A stretch of 64,000 nt of DNA from Pseudoalteromonas sp. T1lg75 (GTDB taxonomy: Bacteria > Pseudomonadota > Gammaproteobacteria > Enterobacterales > Alteromonadaceae): assembly GCF_002964705.1 (NCBI RefSeq), contig NZ_PQCD01000049.1, forward strand, positions 244,282 through 308,281, read 5' to 3'. The notes beneath the pieces are model-generated. The model was not told the origin of the DNA. It did not search any database and saw only the letters and a list, made by a program, of their open reading frames with translations. A program made the translations under genes and the position numbers. Shown piece by piece: positions 32,954 to 45,513 of the stretch (positions are counted from its first letter, which is position 1; every line of letters begins with the position of its first letter).

Positions 32954-34833
32954 GACTGCGGCTCCTTCTTACCTTGGCTAATGGGGTTAGCGAGGAAATA
33001 ATAATCCATTACCTGGCGGGCAATAGGTGCCGCAACCGAGGCGCCGCCACCGGTGTTTTCAACGATAATGGTGACTACAATTTGTGGGTCGTTAAAAGGG
33101 GCAAAACCCACATAAATGGCGTTATCGCGATGACGCTCTTTGAGTTTATCGGCCTCGTAGCGTTCACCCTGGGCAATGCTGACCACCTGTGCCGTCCCCG
33201 TTTTACCTGCCGGATCGTAGGTGGCTCCTTTAAAAGCCTTGTGCGCGGTACCGCTGACCTTGGTCACGGTGTTGTGCATGGCATCTAGGGCGATTTGCCA
33301 ATGTCTTGGGTTGTTTAATACTACTGGTGGCTTTTCATCACTGTTGACGTCTTCCACTTCCTCATCACGGCGTAACTGCTGTACCAGGTGCGGTGGATGG
33401 TGTTTGCCCTTATTAACCAGGATATTGATGGAGTTGGCGATTTGAATCGGCGTTGCAGTCCAATAGCCCTGACCTATACCCACGGAAATGGTGTCGCCGC
33501 GCCACCAGGGCTCGCGGAAACGTCCTTCTTTCCACTCCCGCGAAGGTAAAATGGCGGTGGTTTCTTCTTTGATATCTATGCCGGAGAGATCGCCAAAACC
33601 AAACTGAGCCATGAAATCACTGATCTTAGTGATGCCGGCGCGGTAGGCGATATCGTAAAAATAGGTGTCGCAGGACTGTTCAATGGCCTTGTACACATCC
33701 ACGTGGCCATGTCCCCAGCGGCGCCAGTCACGCCATTTATGTTCAACATTGGGAATTTGGAAAAAACCCGGGTCGAACATCTTGGTTTGCTCGGTAACCA
33801 GACCCTCTTCCAAGCCGAAAATCGCCATATGCGGTTTGATGGTCGAGGCCGGGGCGTAACGCCCTTGCGTGGTTCGGTTGATAAGCGGTCTGTCTGGATT
33901 CAACAAGGCCTTGTAGTCCGCTGAGCTGATGCCGTGGACAAACAGGTTGGGGTCATAGCTGGGGTTGGAATACAGGGCAAGGATGCCACCGGTTTTGGCA
34001 TCAAGGGCGATAACCGCGCCGCGTTTATCCTCTAAACTTAATTGTGCGATTTGCTGCAGGCCAATGTCCAAAGTAAGCACCAGGTCTTTACCCGGCACCG
34101 GTGCGGTCTCCTCCAGACTGCGCAGCACTCGGCCACGGTTATTGATCTCCACCGATTGCGAGCCCACTTCGCCATGCAATTCGGTTTCATAAAACTTTTC
34201 TAAGCCCAATTTACCGAAATCCCGCGTGGCCCGGTAGTTGGTTGCCAGATCCTCTGCCTCAAGCTGAGCCAGCTCCTTTTTATTAAGCTTGGCCACATAA
34301 CCCAAGGCATGAGTCAGGGTATCGCCATAGGGATAGTAACGTGCCAGACGGGCCTCTATACTAAAGCCTGGGAACTTATGCTGATTAACGGAAAACAGCG
34401 CCACTTCCTTTTCATCCAGACGACTTTTAAGCACCTGACTCTTAAAGCGGCGGTTATGACGGATGTCGTCTAAAAACTCTTCCTTTTGTTGCTCACTGAT
34501 GTCGATCAGTTTGCCAATGTCACTGAGTGCGGCGTCAAGGTCGTCTACTTCCTCGGGGATCACCTCAAGGTTATAGACGGGTTTGTTTTCCGCCAACAGA
34601 TTGCCGTTACGATCATAAATAAGACCGCGGTTGGGCGCGATGGGGATCACCTTAATGCGGTTATCGTTCGAGCGAGTTTGATAGCTCTTGTGAGCAACTA
34701 TCTGTAAATTATAAAGATTTGAAATAAGTACCGCGACCAGGAGCAACACAAAAACAAAGGCGGTAAAGGCCCGCCGCGCAAACAAATTGGCCTCGGCAGA
34801 ATGGTCGCGGATCGGAGTGCGTTTGCGCAGCAT
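32950..34833 (-). CDS. mrdA: Penicillin-binding protein 2 (transpeptidase)
   Basis: 627 residues: a single membrane anchor (about 22-42), a pedestal/dimerisation domain (50-240) and a transpeptidase domain with active-site S330-T-I-K333, an SxN-type motif near SCDTYFYD and KTGTAQ. It cross-links lateral-wall peptidoglycan with RodA (next gene). The length is normal. Confidence 0.96.
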   Translation of the reverse strand: MLRKRTPIRDHSAEANLFARRAFTAFVFVLLLVAVLISNLYNLQIVAHKSYQTRSNDNRIKVIPIAPNRGLIYDRNGNLLAENKPVYNLEVIPEEVDDLDAALSDIGKLIDISEQQKEEFLDDIRHNRRFKSQVLKSRLDEKEVALFSVNQHKFPGFSIEARLARYYPYGDTLTHALGYVAKLNKKELAQLEAEDLATNYRATRDFGKLGLEKFYETELHGEVGSQSVEINNRGRVLRSLEETAPVPGKDLVLTLDIGLQQIAQLSLEDKRGAVIALDAKTGGILALYSNPSYDPNLFVHGISSADYKALLNPDRPLINRTTQGRYAPASTIKPHMAIFGLEEGLVTEQTKMFDPGFFQIPNVEHKWRDWRRWGHGHVDVYKAIEQSCDTYFYDIAYRAGITKISDFMAQFGFGDLSGIDIKEETTAILPSREWKEGRFREPWWRGDTISVGIGQGYWTATPIQIANSINILVNKGKHHPPHLVQQLRRDEEVEDVNSDEKPPVVLNNPRHWQIALDAMHNTVTKVSGTAHKAFKGATYDPAGKTGTAQVVSIAQGERYEADKLKERHRDNAIYVGFAPFNDPQIVVTIIVENTGGGASVAAPIARQVMDYYFLANPISQGKKEPQS

Positions 34834-34842
34834 GGGTTCTTA

Positions 34843-35313
34843 TTATTCTCGGTGATAAGGGTGGTTGTTGTTTAAGCTCCAGCCTCGGTACAGGCTTTCA
34901 GCTACAATAATGCGGACCAAGGGGTGTGGCAAGGTCAAATTCGATAATGACCATTTTTGTTCCGAGCGGGCGATACATTCGGGCGCCAAACCTTCCGGGC
35001 CACCAATCAATAAACTGACATCACGGCCATCAAGTTGCCACTTTTCCATGGCTTTGGCCAATTGATGGGTGTCCATGGCCTTTCCCGTCACTTCTAGAGT
35101 GACGATGCGATTGCCTTTGGGAATGGCGGCCAGGGTACGTTCGCCTTCTTGCTGCAAGATGCGTTTGATATCGGCATTCTTGCCGCGCTTACCGGCGGGG
35201 ATCTCTACCAGCTCTAAAGCCATGTCCTTAGGAAAGCGGCGCTGATATTCGCTAAAGCCCGCTTCAACCCAAGCGGGCATCTTGGTGCCCACGGCGACCA
35301 ATTGGATTTTCAC
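34843..35313 (-). CDS. rlmH: 23S rRNA pseudouridine-1915 N3-methyltransferase
   Basis: A 156-residue SPOUT methyltransferase with the trefoil-knot motifs LLIGGPEGL and [29 protein letters not shown]. It methylates pseudouridine 1915 in helix 69 of 70S ribosomes. It is 3 bp downstream of rsfS. Confidence 0.96.
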   Translation of the reverse strand: MKIQLVAVGTKMPAWVEAGFSEYQRRFPKDMALELVEIPAGKRGKNADIKRILQQEGERTLAAIPKGNRIVTLEVTGKAMDTHQLAKAMEKWQLDGRDVSLLIGGPEGLAPECIARSEQKWSLSNLTLPHPLVRIIVAESLYRGWSLNNNHPYHRE

Positions 35314-35316
35314 CGC

Positions 35317-35634
35317 TTAACCCCAGAGCTTTTCTAACTGATAGAAGTCACGGGTTTCGTCTTGCATAACATGGACGATCACATCGCCAAGGTCAACCAA
35401 GACCCACTCACCAACGTCTTGACCTTCTTGGCCGATCACGTCGAGGTTGTGGTCTTTGGCTTCTTTGGCAAGATGGTGAGCGATAGATTGTACCTGGCGT
35501 TTGGAGTTACCAGAGCACACCACCATGTAGTCGGTAATGTCTGAGCTCTCGCGTACGTCTAAGGTGATCACGTCGCGGGCTTTCATGTCATCAATTTTGT
35601 CTAATGCAAAGTCAAGGAGTTCGTTGGTTTGCAA
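35317..35634 (-). CDS. rsfS: Ribosomal silencing factor RsfS
   Basis: A 105-residue Iojap/RsfS protein that binds L14 and blocks subunit joining in stationary phase. Conserved VVCSGNSKRQVQSIA and GEWVLVDLGDVIVHVM segments are visible. Confidence 0.96.
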   Translation of the reverse strand: MQTNELLDFALDKIDDMKARDVITLDVRESSDITDYMVVCSGNSKRQVQSIAHHLAKEAKDHNLDVIGQEGQDVGEWVLVDLGDVIVHVMQDETRDFYQLEKLWG

Positions 35635-35685
35635 AATACACTCTCTGTTTAATCAAATTCATTTAAGCGGGTGATAGTACCATTT

Positions 35686-36330
35686 TTAACTGGCCATATA
35701 CAGGTGCTTATCGCGTATATACTGACTCACCGCCGCGGGTATTAAATCTTCACATGGCTCTCCGCGCTGCAAGCGCTCGCGCACCAAGGTAGAGGATACC
35801 GCCCGTTGCGGCCCGGCTAAAAAGTACACCAGTCCCGCTTGTTTAGACTCCAGTCCAGCCCCTTGGTTGCATTGGTGCTGGTTTAAATAGGCCTGCAATT
35901 GAGGCGAGGGAGAGAGGCGCTCGTCCGGGCGCTGATACACTACCAAGTGACATAACTCGAGAATATCGCGCCATTGATACCAGGAATCAAAGCCGTTAAA
36001 TGAGTCCATGCCCAATAAAAACAGGATTGGCTCCTGCTGACGACCGCTGGCATCAAGCTCGCTGCGCAATTCCTGCAGGCTTAGCAAGGAATAAGAGGGG
36101 CCGCTGCGGTGTAACTCGCGCTCATCTATGGCAAAGCGGGGCTCGGCGGCGGTGGCGAGCTTCAGCATCGCCAGCTTATCGGCATTGTCGATGCCGCTTG
36201 CCTGTTTATGCGCAGGAACCCGATTGGGCATAAAAAATAAGGTGTCGCCGCCAAAATGCTCTAGGCATTGTTCGGCCATATTCAGATGGGCAAAATGCAC
36301 CGGATCAAAGGTGCCGCCAAATAACAACAT
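35686..36330 (-). CDS. nadD: Nicotinate-nucleotide adenylyltransferase
   Basis: 214 residues; the nucleotidyltransferase motif GGTFDPVHFAHL (5-16) and the C-terminal SSTLVRERLQRG are conserved. It forms deamido-NAD in NAD synthesis. It begins 2 bp after holA. Confidence 0.95.
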   Translation of the reverse strand: MLLFGGTFDPVHFAHLNMAEQCLEHFGGDTLFFMPNRVPAHKQASGIDNADKLAMLKLATAAEPRFAIDERELHRSGPSYSLLSLQELRSELDASGRQQEPILFLLGMDSFNGFDSWYQWRDILELCHLVVYQRPDERLSPSPQLQAYLNQHQCNQGAGLESKQAGLVYFLAGPQRAVSSTLVRERLQRGEPCEDLIPAAVSQYIRDKHLYMAS

Positions 36331-36332
36331 GC

Positions 36333-37367
36333 TTACTCCACAAAGCTAGGTGCGGCAAAAGGCAGTGAACGGCAAAAGCTGACGCTAATATGGGCCAACA
36401 TGGGATAGGGAGAGCCTAGCTTGCCACTTTTGTAGGCGCTATCGAAATCGGCCAGTAAGTCCAGCAATTCGCTGAGGTGTTCGCTGCGCAGGCGTTGCAA
36501 GGCCTGGCTGTACATACCTTGCTGGTTTTTCCAAATGGCCAGCTGTTTGCAGGCGCTGTTAAAGTCTTGCCCGCTTTGTTGCAAGCTCAGCAGCTTTTGT
36601 AATTGCTGCGCTTCCTTAGTCAGGGCCCAAGCGATGGCAGTGGGTTCGGTATTGTCGTTTTGCAACCGGGTTAATACCTGGATGGCCTTAGTGCTGTCAC
36701 CCAGCAAGATGGCATTGGCTAAATCAAAGATATCGAACTTATTTTGATTCAGTAAGGTTCCCAGCAGGGTGTGACCATTAATGGCGCGCTGCCCATAGAG
36801 CAGGGAGAGTTTTTCCAGCTCCTGATAGCAGGCCAGCAGGTTGCCTTCTGTGGTGTCGAGCAATACCTGCTTGGCATCGCCTTCGAGATTTAACTGCAGA
36901 CGGCGGCAATGGCCGTCGAGCCAGCGTCGCAGATGGTTGCCGGTCAAGGGGTAGCAGGGAATAAAGAGGCCCTGTTGATCTAGGGCCTTAAACCAGGCGC
37001 TGCGCTGGATTTCCTGCGAGGCCTTCATGCCGTGCAGGACAATAACGCAATCCGGGTTAGGGGATTGCACATAGCTTTTGAGGTGCTCGGCTCCGGTTTT
37101 CCCCGGCTTTTGCCCCGCCATATCCACTTCAATTAGGGTGCGGGCGCTAAAGAGCGACATACTTTGATAATGACCGTCTAGCTCTTGCCAATCGAATTGC
37201 GCTCCGGCGCTCAGCTTAATGACTTCATCGAAGCCCTGTTGCTTAGCACTGTGGCGAATTTGCTGCACGCATTCACTAACCTGAAAGGGTTCTTCACCGA
37301 AGACCATATAAAATGGTGCTAACCCTTTTTGTAGCTGTTGCGGCAGTTGATTAGCGTAAACGCGCAT
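36333..37367 (-). CDS. holA: DNA polymerase III delta subunit
   Basis: 344 residues, the clamp-loader delta subunit that opens the beta clamp. The N-terminal FYMVFGEEPFQ motif and the DAFDE-like AAA fold (MSLFSARTLIEVDM) are present; the C-terminal collar helices follow. One-base overlap with lptE. Confidence 0.94.
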   Translation of the reverse strand: MRVYANQLPQQLQKGLAPFYMVFGEEPFQVSECVQQIRHSAKQQGFDEVIKLSAGAQFDWQELDGHYQSMSLFSARTLIEVDMAGQKPGKTGAEHLKSYVQSPNPDCVIVLHGMKASQEIQRSAWFKALDQQGLFIPCYPLTGNHLRRWLDGHCRRLQLNLEGDAKQVLLDTTEGNLLACYQELEKLSLLYGQRAINGHTLLGTLLNQNKFDIFDLANAILLGDSTKAIQVLTRLQNDNTEPTAIAWALTKEAQQLQKLLSLQQSGQDFNSACKQLAIWKNQQGMYSQALQRLRSEHLSELLDLLADFDSAYKSGKLGSPYPMLAHISVSFCRSLPFAAPSFVE

Positions 37368-37861
37368 TAGAGTTGAGCCAGCTCACGTACGATGCGACGA
37401 CTGGCCTGCTTGCGCAGTTCGCCAAGCAAAATGGTCATCTCATTGGCCTTGGCCAAAGCATTATCTGGGTCGTCCTGATAATTGCGATAGAGCTCAAAGA
37501 ATTGCTCAATCGGCTCGGCATTGGCGCGCTCAAGGCGATAGGAGACCGAATAAATCAGTTCATATTCTGCCACCTGACCGTTTTTAAACAGCGACAGTAC
37601 GCGTCTATCGAGTGTGTCTGCTTTGAGGGTGAGCGTCGGCGAGTCGACGCTGAGGTTTTGATTTACCTGAACGTTACCGCGCTCAAGCTCCTGCAAGACT
37701 TCGGCGTACAGGGCCGAATTAGGGTCCTGTGCCGTGACTTCCAGGGTCATCAGATCCTCGGGTAGGTCTGAAGCTCGTTTTAGATGAAAGCCGCAGCCGC
37801 TTAGCATAAGCACTAAGCAGCCGAGCATCATCAAGTTGAGCAAACGCGATGGGGCGAACAT
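37367..37861 (-). CDS. lptE: LPS-assembly lipoprotein LptE
   Basis: 164 residues with lipobox MLSGC (C23) followed by GFHLKRASDLP, the usual LptE start. It is the outer-membrane plug partner of LptD in LPS export. It follows leuS with one base between stop and start, a gene order conserved in gammaproteobacteria. Confidence 0.94.
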   Translation of the reverse strand: MFAPSRLLNLMMLGCLVLMLSGCGFHLKRASDLPEDLMTLEVTAQDPNSALYAEVLQELERGNVQVNQNLSVDSPTLTLKADTLDRRVLSLFKNGQVAEYELIYSVSYRLERANAEPIEQFFELYRNYQDDPDNALAKANEMTILLGELRKQASRRIVRELAQL

Positions 37862-37862
37862 C

Positions 37863-40445
<2,583 letters not shown>

Positions 40446-40611
40446 CTACTCTTCCAGACTTCTTGCAAAATGATGACAAATTTGCCCGATAGCATACCCC
40501 AAATCTATGGTTAATCACAGCAAGGGACAGGCTTTTTTGTCGCCATTATTGAATTGTGTGCAGGCGGACTATAGTTAACTAGTAGGGGTAAAATTTATGC
40601 AAGGAGTCAAT

Positions 40612-41070
40612 ATGGCAGATTATCGTCAATGGTTATCCGAATTTAGCGATTGGCTAAAGGATGTTAACGACCATGAAGTCAAAGATATGGTGGCCACCTT
40701 TTTAGAGTCTAAACAGGCGCTTAAGGATTTAAGCAAGGATAAGTACGAAGAATATAAGCGTTACCTGGCCCGGGATATCGACCACTTTATCGAGCACGAG
40801 AACTATTATAATTCTCTGGCTTGGCAGGAGCTCAAAGAGAGCCTCTGGTATGAGTTGGCCCATATCGAAGACAAGTCGCAATTAGAGTGGCAGGCCTTGA
40901 GCCAAGACTTTAAACATAAAGGGGTTTATCATAGCGGAGAATGGATAGCCATGGGCACCTTAGTGTGCCAAAATTGCCATCAGAAGGTAGATGTATACCA
41001 CCCCAGTGAAATTTTGCCCTGCACCGAGTGTGGTGGTATTCACTTTAATCGTCAGGCGCTGCAGCCATAG
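40612..41070 (+). CDS. ybeL: YbeL-like zinc-ribbon protein (DUF1451)
   Basis: 152 residues: a helical N-terminal part (1-110) and a C-terminal zinc ribbon with CQNC (about 121-124) and CTEC (about 141-144). The ATG at 40612 has AAGGAG 5 nt upstream; the ATG five codons earlier lies before that site. Function unknown; its place divergent from leuS is conserved in E. coli. Confidence 0.88.
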   Translation: MADYRQWLSEFSDWLKDVNDHEVKDMVATFLESKQALKDLSKDKYEEYKRYLARDIDHFIEHENYYNSLAWQELKESLWYELAHIEDKSQLEWQALSQDFKHKGVYHSGEWIAMGTLVCQNCHQKVDVYHPSEILPCTECGGIHFNRQALQP

Positions 41071-41133
41071 TCAGTCTTAGCGGCGTTAAAAATAACAAGG
41101 GCCCGGCAGTGGGCCCAGCAAAAGACGTGTTGT

Positions 41134-43542
41134 ATGAAACATAAGACATCAGGCGTTGTTAGCACCTTAAGTGCTTGCGCTCTTGCGCCGCAAATTTCCG
41201 AAAATCATATTCGTACTTGCCTCACTCATCCATACCCAGAAGAGCTGCCTTTTATCGGCCAAAAGCGAGCCGACAGCGCCCTTGATTTTGCTTTGGGCAT
41301 GCAATTGCCAGGCTACAATGCCTATGTGATGGGCGAGCCTGCACTGGGCCGTTATACCCTGGTGCAACACAAGCTACAGCAGTACGCCAAGGACAGAGAA
41401 ACGCCCAGAGAGTGGTTGTATGTAAACAACTACCAGGATCACCGCGAACCCATCGCCTTGTTGATGAATCCAGGCGAAGGGCAAGTCCTGGTGGACGATA
41501 TCGATGCCGTGCTTGAAGAAATACTCGACACCTTTCCAGCCGCTTTCGATAACCCCGGTTATCAGCGCAAGAAAAAGTCCATCGACCGTGAATTTGAAGA
41601 CAAATACGAAGATGCGCTGGCCCATGTCGAAGAGCTGGCCAATGAGCACAGCGTTGAGTTGATAGAAGATCAAAACAACGTCGGCTTTGTGCCCATAGTG
41701 AACAATCAGCGTTTAAGCGATGAGCAATTTAGCGCTCTCGACGAGCACACTCAGGAGCGTTTTATCAACGCCATTACCGAGCTTGAAGACGCCTTGATCG
41801 ATGCCCTCATTGAGTTGCCGAAATGGAAGCGTGAGTCCAGCGAAGCGCTGCGTAAGCTGAAAAAGGCCACCGCTGAGGCGGCCATTAAGCCCTTGTTGCG
41901 CGAGTTGGAGCACAAATATGCCACCCATATCGGCGTATTACGCTATTTAAAAGACCTGCGCTCGGAGCTGGTTGATACCGTGCTGGAATGGCTTGACGAA
42001 GAGCAGAGCAATGACAAGAGCGAAGAAGAGTATGACCGTAAGGAAATGCTCACCGAGTTCTTCGCCCCCAACCTGCTGGTACCCTACAAGGAAAACGATG
42101 CCGCGCCGGTCATTTATGAGCCCAATCCGACCTTCGGTAACCTTTTCGGTAAGATTGAGTATTCCACCTCGCAGGGCTCCCTGGTCACCAGTTATCGCAG
42201 TATTCAGCCCGGCGCCTTGCATCGCGCCAATGGTGGTTATCTGATTATGGATGCCGAGAAGGTCATGGCCAATGCCCAGGTATGGGATGGCTTAAAGCTG
42301 TCATTAAAAACTCACCAGATCAAAAACGACTTACCCTATCAGGACAGCTCGGTGGGCAGCAGCTTCACCCTGCGCCCGCAGCTTATTCCTTTGGATGTGA
42401 AGGTTATTTTCCTCGGCTCTCGCGAGCTTTACTACACACTTAACGAATATGATGAAGAGTTTGCCGAGCATTTTCGGGTGCTGGCCGATTTCGACTTCTA
42501 CCTGCCGGGTACGGATAAATACCAGTACCAGTTTATTACCAAGGTGCAGGAGTATTGTCGCGAGACCTTAAAAACCGAGGTCAACTGTGACGCTATGGCA
42601 CTCTTGTTGCGTTTTAGCCATCGCCAGGCCGAGCATCAGCAAAAGCTTTCGGCACGCTTTGCCGATTTAATGGAGCTGGTCGCAGAAGCCAGTTATTACG
42701 CTCGTCAAGATCGCAGCGAGCAGATCCACGCCACTCATGTGCACGAAGCCTTGGCCGGTAAGGAATACCGCACCGGGCAAATGAGTGAACATATGCTTAG
42801 TGATATTCGAGAAGGCCATATCCTCATTGCCACCGAAGGCAAAGCCGTCGGCATGGTGAACGGCCTAACCGTATTGCATGTGGGTGACACCTCTTTTGGT
42901 ACCCCGGCGCGCATCAGTGCCTCCGTCTATGCCGGCAGCGACGGCGTTATCGATATCGAGCGCGAGGCCGAGCTGGGTAAGGCGATTCACTCCAAAGGGG
43001 TGATGCTGCTGACCGGTTACCTGGGCAGCAAGTATGCCCAGGATTTTAGCCTGACGCTCAGTGCCAATATCGCTATCGAGCAAAGCTATGGTTATATTGA
43101 CGGTGACAGTGCATCCTTGGCGGAATTGTGCGCCCTGGTCTCCAGTATTACCCAGGTGCCTATAGATCAAGGGATCGCCATGACCGGCTCGATCAACCAG
43201 CGCGGTGAAGTGCAGGCCATCGGTGGTGTGAATGAAAAAATAGAAGGTTTCTTTAAACTGTGTCAGATGCGTGGCTTAAGTGGTGATCAGGGGGTGATTA
43301 TCCCTAAATCGAACTGCTTAAACCTGGTGCTGAACCAAGATGTGATCGATGCGGTGGAGCAAGGCCGCTTCCATATTTATCCGGTCGCCAATGTCGATGA
43401 AGCACTTAGCCTGTTAACGGGCAAGGAGTGCGGCGAGCTTAAAGAGGGCACCTATCCCAAAGGCAGTATTCATGATCTGGCCATGAACAGACTGCGCGAA
43501 ATTGCCGCCATCGTCGGTGGGGAGGACGAAGACGATGCTTAA
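41134..43542 (+). CDS. Lon-like ATP-dependent protease (LonB/AAA_32 family)
   Basis: 802 residues. The AAA-type region (about 35-490) carries a degenerate Walker A (GEPALGR, with Arg in place of the usual GKT), a large helical insertion (150-300) and a Walker B-like NGGYLIMDAEK. The C-terminal Lon protease domain (about 560-780) has the catalytic dyad S659 (GDSAS) and K702 (GVNEK), separated by 43 residues exactly as in E. coli Lon. It is soluble and not part of a Lon N-terminal-domain protein. An FKBP isomerase gene overlaps its 3' end by 8 nt. Confidence 0.9.
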   Translation: MKHKTSGVVSTLSACALAPQISENHIRTCLTHPYPEELPFIGQKRADSALDFALGMQLPGYNAYVMGEPALGRYTLVQHKLQQYAKDRETPREWLYVNNYQDHREPIALLMNPGEGQVLVDDIDAVLEEILDTFPAAFDNPGYQRKKKSIDREFEDKYEDALAHVEELANEHSVELIEDQNNVGFVPIVNNQRLSDEQFSALDEHTQERFINAITELEDALIDALIELPKWKRESSEALRKLKKATAEAAIKPLLRELEHKYATHIGVLRYLKDLRSELVDTVLEWLDEEQSNDKSEEEYDRKEMLTEFFAPNLLVPYKENDAAPVIYEPNPTFGNLFGKIEYSTSQGSLVTSYRSIQPGALHRANGGYLIMDAEKVMANAQVWDGLKLSLKTHQIKNDLPYQDSSVGSSFTLRPQLIPLDVKVIFLGSRELYYTLNEYDEEFAEHFRVLADFDFYLPGTDKYQYQFITKVQEYCRETLKTEVNCDAMALLLRFSHRQAEHQQKLSARFADLMELVAEASYYARQDRSEQIHATHVHEALAGKEYRTGQMSEHMLSDIREGHILIATEGKAVGMVNGLTVLHVGDTSFGTPARISASVYAGSDGVIDIEREAELGKAIHSKGVMLLTGYLGSKYAQDFSLTLSANIAIEQSYGYIDGDSASLAELCALVSSITQVPIDQGIAMTGSINQRGEVQAIGGVNEKIEGFFKLCQMRGLSGDQGVIIPKSNCLNLVLNQDVIDAVEQGRFHIYPVANVDEALSLLTGKECGELKEGTYPKGSIHDLAMNRLREIAAIVGGEDEDDA

Positions 43543-44008
43543 TCTTATTTTGTCTGCGATCATCCTGGTGTTACTGGTTTTGACCATACGCGGGCACCTG
43601 CGTAATCGCAAGGTCGCGGCGGTTAACAAGCAAAAGGAAGCCGATTTCTTTGCCAAAAACAAAGAGCAGGATGGCCTGGAAGAGCTGCCAAGTGGGGTGC
43701 AAATCCTGTGGCAGAGCCGTAGCGATGAAGGAGCACAGCCAGAAGCAACATCCAAGGTCTGTGTACACTATCGTGGCACCCTGATCGATGGCCGTGAGTT
43801 TGATAGCTCCTATAAGCGTGACCAGCCCATAGATTTTAAATTGAATCAGGTGATCAAGGGCTGGCAGCTGGGCCTGCAACAAATGCGTGTAGGCGATAAG
43901 GCGACGCTATATATCCCTGCCCATTTGGCCTATGGTGACCGCCGCGTGGGAATTATCGAGCCTGCCAGCCCGTTGATTTTTGAGGTTGAGCTGCTGCGCC
44001 TTGGCTGA
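43535..44008 (+). CDS. Membrane-anchored FKBP-type peptidyl-prolyl isomerase
   Basis: 157 residues: an N-terminal span (about 3-20), a Lys-rich linker and an FKBP domain (about 60-157) with VCVHYRGTLIDGREFDSSY, VIKGWQLGLQQMRVGDKATLYIP and LAYGDR. It is anchored in the inner membrane. Its ATG lies inside the last codons of the Lon-like gene, so the two are coupled. A terminator follows. Confidence 0.9.
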   Translation: MLNLILSAIILVLLVLTIRGHLRNRKVAAVNKQKEADFFAKNKEQDGLEELPSGVQILWQSRSDEGAQPEATSKVCVHYRGTLIDGREFDSSYKRDQPIDFKLNQVIKGWQLGLQQMRVGDKATLYIPAHLAYGDRRVGIIEPASPLIFEVELLRLG

Positions 44009-44023
44009 GTGCCTGACGAAACG

Positions 44024-44053
44024 TGAAACCACCGCTTCTGCGGTGGTTTTTTA
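44024..44053 (+). terminator. Terminator of the Lon-like/FKBP operon
   Basis: Stem AAACCACCGC/GCGGTGGTTT with a TTCT loop and a trailing T run. Confidence 0.9.
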
Positions 44054-44165
44054 TACCTGCCTTTTGTCGCATTGCGCTTTTGATTGCTCCCCTGATAGCC
44101 TACTTTTAGTACAGCTGTGCCGTTCACAGAGCCAGCAGCCTAATGCAATCAACAGGGGATGAAAT

Positions 44166-45470
44166 ATGAAACTAGGTAAACCTTTATGCCAGGCGTTGCT
44201 TTTTAGCGCCCTCACTGGCCTAAGTGCTCACACCTATGGTGCATCGTTAGCGGCCCAAATCGATACCGCCAATGCCGAGGTGGGGAATAAGCTGATTGAG
44301 TGGCGTCGTCACTTACATCAATACCCAGAGCTTAGTAACCGCGAGTTTGCAACCGCCAAATATGTGGCCGAGCACCTAAAAGCCTTAGGCTTAGAGGTGC
44401 AAACGGGCGTCGCCCATACTGGGGTGGTAGCGAAAATCAAGGGTGGCAAAAGTGGTCCTCTGATCGCCCTGCGCGCCGATATGGATGCTCTACCGGTGAC
44501 CGAGCAGGTGGACTTGCCCTTTGCCTCAAAGCAAACGGCCAGCTATCGTGGTGAAGACGTTGGCGTGATGCATGCCTGCGGCCATGACGCTCACGTGGCC
44601 ATTCTGATGGCGGTGGCACAGTCGTTGGTGGCCTTAAAGGATCAACTTGCCGGCGATGTGCTATTGATATTTCAACCCGCCGAAGAAGGGGCACCCAAAG
44701 GCGAGGAGGGCGGTGCCGAGCTGATGCTGAAAGAGGGCTTGTTCGCTGAAAAACCCGAAGCGGTATTCGGCTTGCATGTTACGTCTTCGCTTAACAGCGG
44801 CCAGATAGGCTTACGCTCGGGGCCGTTAATGGCCAGCTCGGATGCCTTTAGTATCAAGGTCAGTGGCCGTCAGACCCATGGTTCAAGGCCGTGGAATGGC
44901 GTTGATCCAATCGTAGCGTCCAGTCAAATCATTATGGCCACCCAGACCATAGCTTCGCGTCAGGTGGATGTGACCAAGGCGCCTTCGGTTATTTCCTATG
45001 GGGCCATCAAAGGCGGTGTGCGCAATAACATTATTCCCGATGAGGTGGAGATGGTCGGCACCATTCGCACCTTTGATCAGGATATGCGCGCCGACATTAA
45101 AAAACGCTTAAAACATACGGCCGAATTAACTGCACAAGCCGCGGGCGCCAAAGCCGAGGTGCATATAGACCATGGTTATCCGGTGACGGTCAATAACCCC
45201 GAGTTAACGGCGCAGATGATGCCTACCCTGGAGCAGGCGGCGGGTAAGGATAATGTCATTATCACCGATTTGATCACCGGTGCCGAGGACTTTTCCTACT
45301 ATGCCTTGGAAACGCCGGGAATGTTCTTTTTCTTAGGGATCACCCCAGCCGATCAGAACGCCAAAACTGCGCCGAGTAACCATTCCCCACACTTCTATAT
45401 TGATGAGCAGGGCTTGCCTCTGGGCGTCAAGGCCTTAACTAATCTGGTGTTTGATTATCTGGATAAGTAA
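44166..45470 (+). CDS. Periplasmic M20-family amidohydrolase
   Basis: 434 residues with a signal peptide (about 1-25). M20D amidohydrolase motifs: RRHLHQYPELS, ALRADMDALPV, the metal-binding HACGHDAH, FQPAEEG and the final GAEDFSYY. The family hydrolyses N-acyl or hippurate-type amides and IAA conjugates; the substrate here is unknown. The Cys of HACGH is conserved. Convergent with lnt across a bidirectional terminator. Confidence 0.87.
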   Translation: MKLGKPLCQALLFSALTGLSAHTYGASLAAQIDTANAEVGNKLIEWRRHLHQYPELSNREFATAKYVAEHLKALGLEVQTGVAHTGVVAKIKGGKSGPLIALRADMDALPVTEQVDLPFASKQTASYRGEDVGVMHACGHDAHVAILMAVAQSLVALKDQLAGDVLLIFQPAEEGAPKGEEGGAELMLKEGLFAEKPEAVFGLHVTSSLNSGQIGLRSGPLMASSDAFSIKVSGRQTHGSRPWNGVDPIVASSQIIMATQTIASRQVDVTKAPSVISYGAIKGGVRNNIIPDEVEMVGTIRTFDQDMRADIKKRLKHTAELTAQAAGAKAEVHIDHGYPVTVNNPELTAQMMPTLEQAAGKDNVIITDLITGAEDFSYYALETPGMFFFLGITPADQNAKTAPSNHSPHFYIDEQGLPLGVKALTNLVFDYLDK

Positions 45471-45487
45471 CGCAGAGCAAGAAAGTG

Positions 45488-45513
45488 AAAAGGCGCTATT
45501 AAGCGCCTTTTTT
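45488..45513. terminator. Bidirectional terminator between M20 gene and lnt
   Basis: Stem AAAGGCGCT/AGCGCCTTT with an ATTA loop and flanking A/T runs. The lnt stop codon TAA lies in the loop, so the terminator also encodes the protein's last residues (KGA). Confidence 0.88.
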
